NCBI RefSeq assembly: GCF_026013545.1
Contig: NZ_JAPDOG010000002.1
Span: 248,001 to 312,000, forward strand
DNA from: Defluviimonas salinarum
GTDB lineage: Bacteria > Pseudomonadota > Alphaproteobacteria > Rhodobacterales > Rhodobacteraceae
Length of the DNA: 64,000 nt
Direction: 5' to 3'
This document shows, piece by piece, positions 25,575 to 34,584 of the stretch. Each line of letters opens with the position of its first letter. The stretch's first letter is position 1. The notes beneath the pieces are model-generated. The model was given only the letters and a program-made list of their open reading frames with translations, had not been told where the DNA came from and did not search any database. The position numbers and the translations under genes are program-made.

Positions 25575-26411
25575 GTGATTTCGCAGCTCACAGGTGCGCT
25601 GGTGCGCGCAGTGTTGATAATGGTGCTAGTGGCGACGCCCTCGCTCATGCTGCCCCATGTGAGTAGCGACACCACGCAAATCGTTGCCCTGGTTGCCCTT
25701 TTCGCTGCGGCTCTGACCTTCTTCGAATATGCCTCGACCTATCCCGGAGTAGTGGAATTCCGCGATGCGCCGCCGTTCAACCGGCTGCGGTTCCTGTCGC
25801 TCTTCGCGACGGTTCTCCTCCTCTCGACCCTCGTGCGCGGCCAGAGCCAGCCGACGACCCTGACGACGTTCATCGAGGTGCTCGGCAGCCGCCTCGGCGA
25901 GGCGATCGATGTGCCCTACAGCCCGGTGCGTCTCGTGGTGCTGATGCTGCCCGAGGACATAAGCCTCGAACATCTGCAGTTAGTGCGCACGGCGTCGGGG
26001 ATCAGCTACATGATCTCGCTCCTGACGCTGATCGCCTTCGTCGCGTCGATGCGGGTGATTGGCTGGCCAGCGCGGATCGGCACCTTCAATGTCTGGATCA
26101 ACCTGCCGACATTTGATCCGACCCGCGGCGGCGATGTCGTCAGCCGGCTTCAGCGCGACGCACGTTTCAACATCCTGCTCGGCATCCTTCTACCGTTCCT
26201 CGTTCCCGCGGCGGTGAAGCTCGCGTCGCTGGCCTTCTCACCGGTGACGCTCCAAAGCCCGCAGACCCTGATTTGGACGATGAGCGCATGGGCTTTCCTT
26301 CCTGCTTCCCTCCTCATGCGCGGCATCGCGATGAGCCGTATCGCCGGGATGATCGCCGAGAAGCGAAAGCAGAACCACATGGCTGCCGAGGCCGAGCTGC
26401 TTCCCGTCTGA
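25575..26411 (+). CDS. Multi-spanning membrane protein of unknown function
   Basis: A 278-residue hydrophobic protein starting with GTG at 25575 (AGGGCA upstream). About five to six membrane spans are visible: AVLIMVLVATPSLML, TQIVALVALFAAALTFFEYA, LRFLSLFATVLLLSTLV, GISYMISLLTLIAFVASMRV, ILLGILLPFLVPAAVKLASL and LIWTMSAWAFLPASLLMRGI. The C-terminus is charged (AGMIAEKRKQNHMAAEAE). I do not recognise a family. It precedes and nearly overlaps a nuclease-fold gene in the interval between leuD and leuB. Confidence 0.75.
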   Translation: MISQLTGALVRAVLIMVLVATPSLMLPHVSSDTTQIVALVALFAAALTFFEYASTYPGVVEFRDAPPFNRLRFLSLFATVLLLSTLVRGQSQPTTLTTFIEVLGSRLGEAIDVPYSPVRLVVLMLPEDISLEHLQLVRTASGISYMISLLTLIAFVASMRVIGWPARIGTFNVWINLPTFDPTRGGDVVSRLQRDARFNILLGILLPFLVPAAVKLASLAFSPVTLQSPQTLIWTMSAWAFLPASLLMRGIAMSRIAGMIAEKRKQNHMAAEAELLPV

Positions 26412-26443
26412 TCGCCGCTGCCGTCGCGGCCACGTTCACCACG

Positions 26444-27499
26444 ATGCCGGCGAAGTCCGAGACGCTGCGGATCGCGACCTTCAATGCCGAGTTGACGCGC
26501 GAGGGGCCGGGGCTTCTCCTGCGCGATATCCTGACCGGCGCGGACCGCCAGGTCGAGGCCGCCTCCGAGGTGATCGCGACGGCGGCGCCGGACGTGATCC
26601 TGCTGGCCGGGTTCGACTATGACCTCGACGGGGTCGCGCTTGAGGCCTTCGCGCAGCGGATCGCGGCGCATGGGATGGCTTATCCGCATCATTTCGCCCT
26701 CAGGCCGAATACCGGGCGGGCGAGCGGCATCGACCTCGACGGTGACGGCAAACTCGGCGGGCCGGGCGACGCACAGGGTTTCGGCCGGTTCGCGGGCGAG
26801 GGCGGAATGGCGGTGCTGTCGCGCCTGCCGATCGAAGCGTCCACCGCGCAGGATTTCTCCGCCTTCCTCTGGCGCGACCTGCCCGAATCCCTGATCAGTG
26901 GCGCGGCGCTTTCCTCTGACGCGGCCGCGATCCAGCGTCTCTCGACCACCGGGCATTGGGCGGTGCCGGTGACGCTCGCCGATGGGCGGTCGCTGACGCT
27001 CCTTGCGTTTCACGCGACGCCGCCGGTCTTTGACGGGCCGGAGGACCGGAACGGGCGCCGGAACCATGACGAGGCGGCGTTCTGGCTGCGGTTCATCGAC
27101 GGCGAGTTGCCGTTCGCGCCGCCGGCCGCGCCATTCGTGATCCTCGGCGACGCCAACCTCGACCCGGTGGACGGCGACGGTCGGGCAGGCGCACTCGAGG
27201 CACTGCTGACGGATCCGCGGCTTCAGGATCCGGTGCCGTCGAGCGCCGGTGCGGTCCGTGCGGGAGCAGAGCAGGGGGGCGCAAATGCCGCTCAACGAGG
27301 CGATCCCAAGCTCGACACAGCCGACTGGCGCGACACGCCGGGGCCGGGGAACCTGCGCGTCGACTATGTGCTGCCGTCCGCCGACCTCGCGGTCGCTGGC
27401 TCCGGCGTCTGGTGGCCGGCGCCGGAGGAACTCGGTTCCGCCGAGGCCGAGGCCGCCTCGCGCCACCGTCTCGTCTGGGTCGATGTCGAACTTCCCTGA
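26444..27499 (+). CDS. Endonuclease/exonuclease/phosphatase-fold protein
   Basis: About 351 residues from the ATG at 26444. EEP-fold landmarks are LRIATFNAEL (start of the fold), GMAVLSRLPIE, FHATPPVFDGPEDRNGRRNH (contains the catalytic-type His), PFVILGDANLDPVDGDGR (metal/catalytic D-x-N), and LRVDYVLPSADL with a terminal SRHRLVWVDVE His. Homologues of this type are usually exported. The 12 codons before this ATG encode a signal-like LIAAAVAATFTTMPAKSE starting at a CTG (26408) that overlaps the previous stop, so the true start may be that CTG or further upstream. Substrate (nucleic acid or phosphoester) is unknown. Confidence 0.8.
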   Translation: MPAKSETLRIATFNAELTREGPGLLLRDILTGADRQVEAASEVIATAAPDVILLAGFDYDLDGVALEAFAQRIAAHGMAYPHHFALRPNTGRASGIDLDGDGKLGGPGDAQGFGRFAGEGGMAVLSRLPIEASTAQDFSAFLWRDLPESLISGAALSSDAAAIQRLSTTGHWAVPVTLADGRSLTLLAFHATPPVFDGPEDRNGRRNHDEAAFWLRFIDGELPFAPPAAPFVILGDANLDPVDGDGRAGALEALLTDPRLQDPVPSSAGAVRAGAEQGGANAAQRGDPKLDTADWRDTPGPGNLRVDYVLPSADLAVAGSGVWWPAPEELGSAEAEAASRHRLVWVDVELP

Positions 27500-27640
27500 A
27501 GCCGGGCCACGACGTAGCTCTCAGGATTTCCGTCCAATCCTTCACGGCAGGCTCCAGGTGGAAGGTCTCGCGCAATCCGACAGACGTCCGGACGCCCGCC
27601 TCCGGAGAGGTTCTTCCTTCACCGCGCGACGCACGAGTGA

Positions 27641-28078
27641 CTAGCCGGCCAGCCCAAGGTCGCAGATCAAGACTTTCACGGGCTCGTCGCCGCGGTTGAA
27701 AAACCAGTGATCGGCGTCTGCGTCCTCAACCAGAGCGATCCCCTCTCCGGCCGGATACTCGCGTTCGCCATCCGGCCGTCCTTCGATCCATGAACCTTCC
27801 AATGTATAGACGAGGCCTGGACGAGTGTCATGCTGATGCCGCGCAACTTGGCCGCCGGGTTCCAGCGTGGCGATGCGCAATTGCAGAAAGTAGCCGTCGA
27901 TACCGATCTGCCTGATCATGGACTCTTCCGGCACGACGCCCAACTTCGTGATACCGATCCCGATATTCTCGGTCGGACCGGCCTCCTGTGCCTTCCCTGC
28001 GGCAATGTCCAAATTGCCGGCAAGTACCCCTAGCGAAAACAGAGCGGCGCCAGACAAGGCAGCTTTTATCGAGATCAT
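27641..28078 (-). CDS. Exported cupin-domain protein
   Basis: About 145 residues. The start at 28078 gives a signal peptide (MISIKAALSGAALFSLGVLA) with GGGAGG five bases upstream. The cupin core (about residues 55-140) shows RIATLEPGGQVARHQHDTRP, where His-x-His begins motif 1 (metal binding), then GLVYTLEGSW and motif 2-like DADADHWFFNRGDEPVKVL. The function is probably small-ligand binding or a metal-dependent reaction in the periplasm. It is alone on the minus strand between the nuclease-fold gene and leuB. Confidence 0.8.
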   Translation of the reverse strand: MISIKAALSGAALFSLGVLAGNLDIAAGKAQEAGPTENIGIGITKLGVVPEESMIRQIGIDGYFLQLRIATLEPGGQVARHQHDTRPGLVYTLEGSWIEGRPDGEREYPAGEGIALVEDADADHWFFNRGDEPVKVLICDLGLAG

Positions 28079-28292
28079 CATGTCCTCCCAAATTCGCCTG
28101 TACTGCTCGACAGGTGGCACTTGGGTGCGGACGCACGCCTCGAACTCCGTTGTCCCGGATCTTTGGGCCGGTTAGGGCCGTCGCTGGCCGTTTCGCCCAC
28201 ACGGCATCCTAGCACAGGTGCGGACTACGAAGAACCAACCCGAATCCGAGCCTCACGGCGTGATCCGGGCGCTCGTTCCGACGCCCCCGCGC

Positions 28293-28321
28293 TTGACCCC
28301 GCGTCGGGCTTTGGCTAGGCG
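28293..28321 (+). promoter_or_regulatory. Candidate sigma-70 promoter of leuB
   Basis: TTGACC (28293-28298), a 17-base spacer and TAGGCG (28316-28321), 35 bp ahead of the leuB GTG start. The -35 is close to consensus and the -10 is weak. There is no other strong candidate in the 270-bp divergent gap from the cupin gene. Confidence 0.35.
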
Positions 28322-28355
28322 AGCGGAAACCCTTTCCAGCCTCAGGAGTGCCGAC

Positions 28356-29462
28356 GTGGCCAATCCCTCCCTCCTCATCCTGCCCGGCGACGGGATCGGC
28401 CCCGAAGTCATGGCCGAAGTGAAGAAGATCATCGACTGGTACGGCGACAAGCGCGGGCTTCGCTTCGACGTCAGCGAGGATCTTGTCGGCGGCGCTGCCT
28501 ACGACGCGCATGGCACGCCGCTCGCGGATGCGACCATGGCGAAGGCGCAGGAGGTCGACGCGGTGCTGCTCGGCGCGGTCGGCGGGCCGAAATACGACAA
28601 GCTCGACTTCTCGGTGAAGCCCGAGCGCGGGCTCCTCAGGCTCCGCAAGGAGATGGACCTTTTCTCGAACCTGCGCCCGGCACAGTGCTTCGACGCTTTG
28701 GCGGACTTCTCCTCGCTGAAGAAGGAGGTCGTCGCGGGCCTCGACATCATGATCGTGCGCGAGCTGACCTCGGGCGTCTATTTCGGCGAGCCTCGCGGCA
28801 TCTTCACCGAGGGCAACGAGCGGGTGGGGATCAATACCCAGCGCTACACGGAATCCGAGATCGCCCGCGTCGCGCGCTCGGCCTTCGAACTGGCGCGGCG
28901 GCGGGGGAACAAGGTCTGCTCGATGGAGAAGGCCAATGTGATGGAATCGGGCATCCTTTGGCGCGAGGTCGTGCAGAAGGTGCATGACGAGGAATATCCC
29001 GACGTCGAACTCAGCCACATGTACGCCGATGCCGGCGCGATGCAGCTTTGCCGCTGGCCGAAGCAGTTCGACGTGATCGTCACCGACAACCTCTTCGGCG
29101 ACCTCCTGTCGGATGCCGCGGCGATGCTGACCGGATCGCTCGGCATGCTGCCCTCGGCCTCGCTCGGCGCGCCGATGGCGAACGGCCGGCCGAAGGCGCT
29201 CTACGAGCCGGTGCACGGCTCGGCCCCCGACATCGCCGGGCAGGGCAAGGCCAACCCGATCGCCTGCATCCTCTCCTTCGCGATGGCGCTGCGCTACTCC
29301 TTCGACCAGGGTGCGGAGGCCGACCGGCTGGAGAAGGCGGTGGAGAAGGTGCTCGCCGACGGCGTCCGCACCGCCGATCTGATGGGGCCCGAGGGCGGCA
29401 AGCCGGTCTCGACCGCCGAGATGGGCAACGCGGTCGTTGCGGCGCTCGACGCGTCGCTCTGA
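28356..29462 (+). CDS. leuB: 3-isopropylmalate dehydrogenase
   Basis: A 368-residue NAD-dependent beta-decarboxylating dehydrogenase, making 2-oxoisocaproate precursor in leucine synthesis. The start is a GTG at 28356 with AGGAG seven bases upstream. An ATG 46 codons earlier gives an unrelated leader and is rejected. Motifs are [55 protein letters not shown], and [20 protein letters not shown] for Mg2+/substrate, with the NAD loop [18 protein letters not shown]. It has its own promoter, separate from leuCD. Confidence 0.96.
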   Translation: MANPSLLILPGDGIGPEVMAEVKKIIDWYGDKRGLRFDVSEDLVGGAAYDAHGTPLADATMAKAQEVDAVLLGAVGGPKYDKLDFSVKPERGLLRLRKEMDLFSNLRPAQCFDALADFSSLKKEVVAGLDIMIVRELTSGVYFGEPRGIFTEGNERVGINTQRYTESEIARVARSAFELARRRGNKVCSMEKANVMESGILWREVVQKVHDEEYPDVELSHMYADAGAMQLCRWPKQFDVIVTDNLFGDLLSDAAAMLTGSLGMLPSASLGAPMANGRPKALYEPVHGSAPDIAGQGKANPIACILSFAMALRYSFDQGAEADRLEKAVEKVLADGVRTADLMGPEGGKPVSTAEMGNAVVAALDASL

Positions 29463-29496
29463 TCGCTCTCGTTCAAGCGGCACGATACTACGCGAA

Positions 29497-29519
29497 AAGG
29501 GGCGCCCTCGGCGCCCCTT
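29497..29519. terminator. Bidirectional terminator between leuB and the Na/Pi gene
   Basis: AAGGGGCGCC (29497-29506) pairs perfectly with GGCGCCCCTT (29510-29519) across CTC. On the minus strand it is followed by TTTTCG and on the plus strand by a pyrimidine-rich CCTGCTTCCC. It lies between converging genes. Confidence 0.75.
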
Positions 29520-29550
29520 CCTGCTTCCCGGGTCCCGCGGGCGAAACCGG

Positions 29551-31155
29551 TCAAGGCTCCTGTTCTGCCGATTTCGCCTCCTGCGCCTCGCCCGCGGCGA
29601 CAAGGCCGTAGTGGATCACGCGCTCGGCATGATGCGCGGCGCGCTGAAGCGCCCGGATCGCGTCGGTCCGCTCGAACACTCCGGAGGGGCTGACGAGGCC
29701 GGCATGTTCGGCCAGAAGCGCCGAGCGGCGCAGCCGTCCCGTGCGCTCGCCGATCAGCCGGTTGATGCGCCGCATCCGTGCGTCGTTCGGCGCCGTGTCG
29801 GGGGCCGCCGCCGCGAGCCGGAGCGCCGCGCCCAGGGTCTCGGTCGGGCGCCGCAACACCGGATCGGCTGCGAGTGTCCGCAGCCGCTCCTTCTGGCGCG
29901 TCCGGTGCCAGAGGCGCTGCAAGTGATCGAACCGATGCAGGAGTGCGGTCCGCCGGGCGAGCGTGTCGGTCTTGCCCTCGGGCACGCGGATCCGGATCAG
30001 GAAATCGCCGATGTCGTCGAGGACCGGCCCCATCCGCGGCGCAAGATCGCGGAGCGCCGCATCGGTCCCGCCACGCCTGAGCCGTGCGCCAAGAGCGGCA
30101 AAGAGCGCCGCGGCGACGGCGGAGGTCGCGCCGCGGGCGGAATCGAGCGCGGCCTCTGCATCGGCGAGCAGGCGGCGGTCGAGCGACTCGGCGAGGACGG
30201 CGCCGCTGCCGGGAATGAGCCGCTCGATCAGCCGCGCGAAGGGCGCGGCAACGGGCAGCATGAGCAGGGTGCCGATCAGGTTGAAGAGCGTGTGGAAGGC
30301 CACGAGCGCGGCCGGACCGTCGCCACCGAAGGCTTGGTCGAGGGCCGGCACGGCGATCCCCACGAGCGCGAAGGCGACCGCCCCGGTGACGAGGTTGTAG
30401 GCAACGTGGGCCATGGCGGTGCGGCGCATGTCGCGGGACCCTCCCATCGTCGCGACAACGGATTTGAACGTCGTGCCGATGTCCATGCCGATCACCATAG
30501 ATGCGGCCTGTGGCAGCGTGATCGCGTCCGAGCCGAGCAGGACGAGCGTCATCGCCACGCCGGCGCTCGAGGACTGGATCACCAGCGTCACGGCAACCCC
30601 GAGCGCGAGGAGCGCCAGGCGTCCTCCGATCGTGTCGGCCGGCAGTGCCTCCGGGATCATCATCCCGCCGAATCCCTCGGCCCCTGCCTGCATCATGTCG
30701 AGGCCGAGGAACACGAGGCTGAAACCGGCAAGCATCGCGCCGACCCGCGCCGCCTGCCCGCGCCCCAGCGCCGCGAAGAGGCCGGATGCGAAGAGCAGAG
30801 GCAGCGCCGCGGTCGCGAGATGCAGCTTGAACCCGAGCAGCACGACCATCCAGCCGGTGACCGTGGTGCCGACATTGGCGCCGAAGACGACGCCGACCGC
30901 TTGCGGAAAGGTCAGGAACCCGGCGCCGACGAAGCCGATGGTCATCAGCATCGTCGCGCTCGACGACTGGATCGCCGCGGTCGTGACGGCCCCGGCCAGG
31001 GCTCCGGTGGCCGGCGACGTCGTGAGCCGCCGGAGCACCGCGCGCAACTGGCGGCTGCCAAGCTGGCCGAGCGCCTCGGTCATCAGGCGCATGCCGAGGA
31101 GGAACATGCCGATTCCGCCGAGAAGCGTGAGAATGTCGCCCTGCATGCCGCCCAT
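29551..31155 (-). CDS. Na+/phosphate cotransporter family protein (NptA/YjbB type) with PhoU-like tail
   Basis: A 534-residue protein. Residues 1-310 are membrane-embedded, with the two inverted family repeats marked by AAIQSSSATMLMTIGFVGAG and LVIQSSSAGVAMTLVLLGSD (QSSS motifs), and GANVGTTVTGW and GMDIGTTFKSV. The C-terminal 200 residues are soluble, helical and charged, like PhoU domains found in such fusions (PRMGPVLDDIGDFLIRIRVP, ALQRAAHHAERVIHY). It probably moves phosphate with sodium across the inner membrane, in export or import direction. An alternative ATG lies three codons downstream. Confidence 0.9.
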   Translation of the reverse strand: MGGMQGDILTLLGGIGMFLLGMRLMTEALGQLGSRQLRAVLRRLTTSPATGALAGAVTTAAIQSSSATMLMTIGFVGAGFLTFPQAVGVVFGANVGTTVTGWMVVLLGFKLHLATAALPLLFASGLFAALGRGQAARVGAMLAGFSLVFLGLDMMQAGAEGFGGMMIPEALPADTIGGRLALLALGVAVTLVIQSSSAGVAMTLVLLGSDAITLPQAASMVIGMDIGTTFKSVVATMGGSRDMRRTAMAHVAYNLVTGAVAFALVGIAVPALDQAFGGDGPAALVAFHTLFNLIGTLLMLPVAAPFARLIERLIPGSGAVLAESLDRRLLADAEAALDSARGATSAVAAALFAALGARLRRGGTDAALRDLAPRMGPVLDDIGDFLIRIRVPEGKTDTLARRTALLHRFDHLQRLWHRTRQKERLRTLAADPVLRRPTETLGAALRLAAAAPDTAPNDARMRRINRLIGERTGRLRRSALLAEHAGLVSPSGVFERTDAIRALQRAAHHAERVIHYGLVAAGEAQEAKSAEQEP

Positions 31156-31285
31156 GCCGTTTTAACCGTCCCGGACCTACATTATCCGCGTTGTCCGCAA
31201 AACGCCCAGAGCGCGCATCCTGCGGGCCCTGTTCGAACGCGGCGCTTCAGTGCGCGCCGTGCCGGAAATTCCTGTCCTTTCTCCC

Positions 31286-31314
31286 TTGCCAAACGCTGCG
31301 GGAATCGGTAACCC
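31286..31314 (+). promoter_or_regulatory. Candidate promoter of tRNA-Pro
   Basis: TTGCCA (31286-31291), 17 bases, then TAACCC (31309-31314). The tRNA 5' end at 31327 would lie about six bases inside the transcript. Placement is good and the -10 is only fair. Confidence 0.4.
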
Positions 31315-31326
31315 CCGCGGCACGGT

Positions 31327-31403
31327 CGGAGCGTAGCGCAGCCTGGTAGCGCACCTGCTTCGGGAGCAGGGGGTCGGAGGTTCGAATCCTCTCGCTCCGA
31401 CCA
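31327..31403 (+). tRNA. tRNA-Pro (anticodon CGG)
   Basis: A 77-base cloverleaf. The acceptor stem is CGGAGCG with CGCTCCG, followed by A and an encoded CCA (31401-31403). The D arm contains AGCGCAGCCTGGTAGCGC. The anticodon stem CCTGC/GCAGG holds the loop TTCGGGA, giving anticodon CGG, which reads CCG proline codons. The T arm includes GGTTCGAATCC. This codon is heavily used in such GC-rich genomes. A palindromic repeat element begins 40 bp downstream. Confidence 0.97.
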
Positions 31404-31442
31404 ATTTCCCGAACATCCGGAAATCGACAGTTTCCCAAATGT

Positions 31443-31626
31443 GCGCCCGTTCCGGGCGCAAGCCTTTCCTCTCGCGCCTGCCGCGGGCGCGGCAGTCACT
31501 CGCTGCGCTCCGCGGCGGATATTTGTTCGCAAGATGAAGGCCGGTGACGTCTTCATCTTGCAAGAAGCATCCGCGCCGGAGGCAAACCGCACGAAGTGCC
31601 AGAAGGCGTGCGCCCGGAACGGGCGC
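31443..31626. repeat. Palindromic repeat element downstream of tRNA-Pro
   Basis: A nested inverted repeat of about 184 bp. Outer arms 31443-31466 and 31603-31626 are reverse complements with about one mismatch, and each contains its own hairpin (GCGCCCG-TTC-CGGGCGC and GCGCCCG-GAA-CGGGCGC). Inner arms GCAAGATGAAG (31529-31539) and CTTCATCTTGC (31551-31561) are perfect with an 11-base loop. Between them the halves remain related (CTCCG..CGGCGGAT against CCTCCGGCGCGGAT). A related copy of one half lies at 44952-44988 and a fragment at 31634-31651. No coding frame is credible. Confidence 0.75.
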
Positions 31627-31660
31627 TCATCTGTATTCCCCCGGCGGAGGCACAGCGCTG

Positions 31661-32203
31661 TCAACCCAGCATGTAGCGGGCGAGCTCGTCATAGACCGGT
31701 GCATCGGCGCCGAGGATCGAGCGGAAAAGCGAGAAATGCGTGACCGGGAAGGGGGCGAGGCGGGTCTCGCCCCGTGCGGCGATGAAGGCGCCAAGTCTCT
31801 GGTGGTCGGCGGCGGGGCTGTTGCGGCGGAACCGGGCGAGCGTCACATGCGGCGCGAAGCGTTCGCGCGGCAACATCAGCCCCGCGCCGTGAAGCCGGTT
31901 GCGGAGCCGCGCATGGAGGTCTCGCAGGGCGGGGCTGCGCGTCGCGGCGATGTGCAGGCTTGCCGGCTCGCGGCCGCCGAAGGTGCCGAGCCCGGCCAGT
32001 TCCAGGTCGAAGTCCGTCGCGCGGAACGACAGCAGGGCCTCGTGGACCGCCTCGATCACCTCGGGCGGCTCCTCGCCGAGGAAGGCGAGGGTGAGGTGCA
32101 GGTTCTCGGGGCGCACGAGCCGGCCGAACGGCAGGTCGACCTGCAAATCCTCCAGCGCGTCGATGACGCTCTCGGGCAGGGGAATGGCGAGAAAGGCGCG
32201 CAT
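31661..32203 (-). CDS. thpR: RNA 2',3'-cyclic phosphodiesterase (2H family)
   Basis: A 180-residue two-histidine phosphoesterase. The tandem motifs are HLTLAF (His36, Thr38) and HVTLARF (His119, Thr121). It opens 2',3'-cyclic phosphates on RNA, and members also have 2'-5' RNA ligase activity in vitro. The start MRAFLAIPLPESVIDAL is the standard family N-terminus and rules out much longer upstream starts in the same frame. It diverges from the MFS gene at 32303 with a 99-bp gap. Confidence 0.93.
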   Translation of the reverse strand: MRAFLAIPLPESVIDALEDLQVDLPFGRLVRPENLHLTLAFLGEEPPEVIEAVHEALLSFRATDFDLELAGLGTFGGREPASLHIAATRSPALRDLHARLRNRLHGAGLMLPRERFAPHVTLARFRRNSPAADHQRLGAFIAARGETRLAPFPVTHFSLFRSILGADAPVYDELARYMLG

Positions 32204-32302
32204 GAGGACTTGTAGGACGGCGGGCGGGACGATCCAAGGCCGGCCTTGCGCAAGCGCCGTTTCTGCCGCACGGTCGCGGCCATCGGAGCGAAACGAGGCA
32301 AC

Positions 32303-33487
32303 ATGCGGGCGGGGCTCATCTTTCTGGTGGCGGGCTATGTGCTGAGCCAGTTCTACCGCGCCTTTCTCGCGGTGCTGGCGCCGGTGCTTGGTGCCGAGAT
32401 CGGCGCGGCGCCGGGGGATCTCGCGCTCTCCTCGGGCATCTGGTTTCTTGTCTTCGCGGTGATGCAGATGCCGGTGGGTGCCGCGCTCGACCGGATCGGA
32501 CCGCGTCTGACGGCCTCGGTCCTGCTCGGTCTTGGCGGAGGCGGCGGTGCGCTTGTCTTCGCGCTCGCACAAAGTCCCGGCGCGGTGCATCTCGCCATGG
32601 CGTTGATCGGGATCGGCTGTTCGCCGGTGCTCATGGCCTCCTACTACATCTTCGCGCGGGTCTACCGGCCGGCCGTCTTCGGCACGCTCGCGGGCGCGAT
32701 CATCGGCGCGGGCTCGCTCGGCAACATCGCCGGGGCGGCGCCCTTGGCCTGGCTCGTCGAGCAGATCGGCTGGCGGCCGGCGCTCACCGGGCTCGCCGCG
32801 GTGACGGTCGCGGTGGCGCTCGCGCTTTGGATCTTCGTGCGCGATCCCGAGCGGTTGGCGGCGCCGGAGACCGGGCGCGGGTCGGTCGTCGATCTCCTCC
32901 GCATTCCCGGCCTCTGGGCGATTCTGCCGCTGATGGCTGTCGCCTATGCGCCGGCCGCCGCGATAAGGGGGCTCTGGGCGGGGCCCTATCTCGCCGAGGT
33001 CTTCGGCGTAGACGCGCTCGCGATCGGGCGGGTGACGCTTGTCATGGCGCTCGCGATGGTCGCGGGGAATTTCGCCTACGGGCCGCTCGACCGGATCTTC
33101 GGCACGCGGAAATGGGTGGTTTTCTGGGGCAATGCGGCCGGGGCGGTGGCACTCGGGGCGCTTGCCCTCGCGCCCGGCGCGGGGTTCTGGGCGGCGACCG
33201 CGCTTCTTGCCGCCGTGGGCTTCTTCGGCTCGTCCTTCCCGGCGATCATGGCGCATGGGCGGAGCTTCTTTCCGCCCCATCTCGTCGGGCGCGGGGTGAC
33301 CTTCCTCAATATGTTCGGGATCGGCGGCGCCGGGATCCTGCAATTCACCAGCGGCCGGTTCCACCGGGCGATGGAGGCGGGCGCCGCGAGTCCCGAGGCG
33401 CCGTTCGCCGCGCTCTTCCTCTTCTTCCTCGTGCCATTGCTGATCGGCCTCGTTCTCTACCTCTTCAGCCGCGACGCGACGGGCTAG
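32303..33487 (+). CDS. Major facilitator superfamily transporter
   Basis: A 394-residue protein with about 12 membrane spans. The start ATG at 32303 places the first span immediately (MRAGLIFLVAGYVLSQFYRA). The loop 2-3 region VGAALDRIGPRLTASVLLG corresponds to the MFS motif A position (G-x3-D-R-x-G). Other spans include AMALIGIGCSPVLMASYYIF and AVGFFGSSFPAIMAHGRSFF. The substrate is not predictable. It lies 44 bp upstream of a glycosyltransferase. Confidence 0.85.
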   Translation: MRAGLIFLVAGYVLSQFYRAFLAVLAPVLGAEIGAAPGDLALSSGIWFLVFAVMQMPVGAALDRIGPRLTASVLLGLGGGGGALVFALAQSPGAVHLAMALIGIGCSPVLMASYYIFARVYRPAVFGTLAGAIIGAGSLGNIAGAAPLAWLVEQIGWRPALTGLAAVTVAVALALWIFVRDPERLAAPETGRGSVVDLLRIPGLWAILPLMAVAYAPAAAIRGLWAGPYLAEVFGVDALAIGRVTLVMALAMVAGNFAYGPLDRIFGTRKWVVFWGNAAGAVALGALALAPGAGFWAATALLAAVGFFGSSFPAIMAHGRSFFPPHLVGRGVTFLNMFGIGGAGILQFTSGRFHRAMEAGAASPEAPFAALFLFFLVPLLIGLVLYLFSRDATG

Positions 33488-33531
33488 AATTGCGGCGCCC
33501 CATGGGCTAACCATCCCGCGAAGGAGAGCAC

Positions 33532-34584
33532 ATGGCCCCCGACATCCGTGACATCGAGGTGATTGCACCGAACCTGAAGCGGCGGCTTTCGGGGGTGACG
33601 GCGACGATCGTGCGGCTGGTGCCCTTGCAGGCAAGGATGATCGGCATTGCCGCGACCGGGCCGGGCCTGCCCCCTCATGTGCCGCATGTCACCCTGTCGC
33701 GGCTTTTCCTCATGCCGCGCGACCGGGTCCGGGTCTGGCATGCCCGGCGCAACACCGAGATGCTGCTGGGGCTCATGCTGAAGCATGTCCTGAGGCGGCG
33801 GCTGCGTTTGCTCTTCACGTCGGCCTCGCAGCGCAAGCATACCGGCTATACCCGCTGGCTCATCGGCCGGATGGACGGGGTGATCGCCACCTCGCGAAAG
33901 ACCGCCGCCTATCTCGAACGCGGGGCCGAGGTGATCCTGCACGGGATCGACACCGAGGCGTTCTCGCGGCCCGAGGACCGCGCCGCGCTGAGGCGCAAAC
34001 TCGGCCTGCCCAAGGATCAGGTGATCCTCGGCTGCTACGGGCGGATCCGGGCGCAAAAGGGGACCGACGCCTTCGTCGAGGCCGCCCTCGCGCTCCTGCC
34101 CGGGCGGCCAGGGGTGACGGCGCTCGTGATGGGGCGGGCGACCGAGGGGCATGACGGCTTCCTGACCGGGCTAAAGGAGAAGGTCGCAACGGCCGGCCTG
34201 GCTGACCGCATCCGCTTCCTGCCCGAGGTGCCGGTCCACGAGATTGCCGACTGGTACCGGGTGCTGGACCTCTATGTCGCGCCGCAACGCTGGGAGGGCT
34301 TCGGCCTCACGCCGATCGAGGCGATGGCCTGCGCCGTGCCGGTGGTGGCGACCCGCGTCGGCGCTTTCGAGGAGATCGTGACGGAGGAGACCGGCGCGCT
34401 GGTGGCGCCCGGCGACATTCCGGCGCTCGCGGCGGCGGTGGCGCCCTTCCTCGATGACGCGGAGATGCGGGCAAGGGCCGGTGCGGCCTCGCTTAAGCGG
34501 GTGCGGCAGGCGTTCCGGATCGAGGACGAGGCGGCTGCCATCGTCGCGCTCTACCGGCGGCTTCTGGCGGGAGAGAGCTGGTGA
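33532..34584 (+). CDS. Glycosyltransferase family 4 (lipopolysaccharide core type)
   Basis: A 350-residue GT-B enzyme. The C-terminal donor domain has ILGCYGRIRAQKGTDAFVEA, and the E-x7-E motif lies in RWEGFGLTPIEAMACAVPVV, followed by TRVGAFEEIVTEETGALV. The N-terminus begins IEVIAPNLKRRLSGVTATI, like the LpcC core mannosyltransferases of alphaproteobacteria. It is therefore a likely sugar transferase for lipopolysaccharide core at the cytoplasmic membrane face. It overlaps the next gene by 4 bp, and the two likely act on the same glycan. Confidence 0.87.
   Translation: MAPDIRDIEVIAPNLKRRLSGVTATIVRLVPLQARMIGIAATGPGLPPHVPHVTLSRLFLMPRDRVRVWHARRNTEMLLGLMLKHVLRRRLRLLFTSASQRKHTGYTRWLIGRMDGVIATSRKTAAYLERGAEVILHGIDTEAFSRPEDRAALRRKLGLPKDQVILGCYGRIRAQKGTDAFVEAALALLPGRPGVTALVMGRATEGHDGFLTGLKEKVATAGLADRIRFLPEVPVHEIADWYRVLDLYVAPQRWEGFGLTPIEAMACAVPVVATRVGAFEEIVTEETGALVAPGDIPALAAAVAPFLDDAEMRARAGAASLKRVRQAFRIEDEAAAIVALYRRLLAGESW

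Noticed and set aside
29437-31311. Large plus-strand frame opposite the Na/Pi gene
   Set aside because: Low-complexity charged translation with no motifs. The minus strand encodes a clear membrane protein with QSSS motifs.
32204-33634. N-terminal extension of thpR antisense to the MFS gene
   Set aside because: The extension is Arg/Glu/Pro-rich without domain features, and the family N-terminus begins at 32203.
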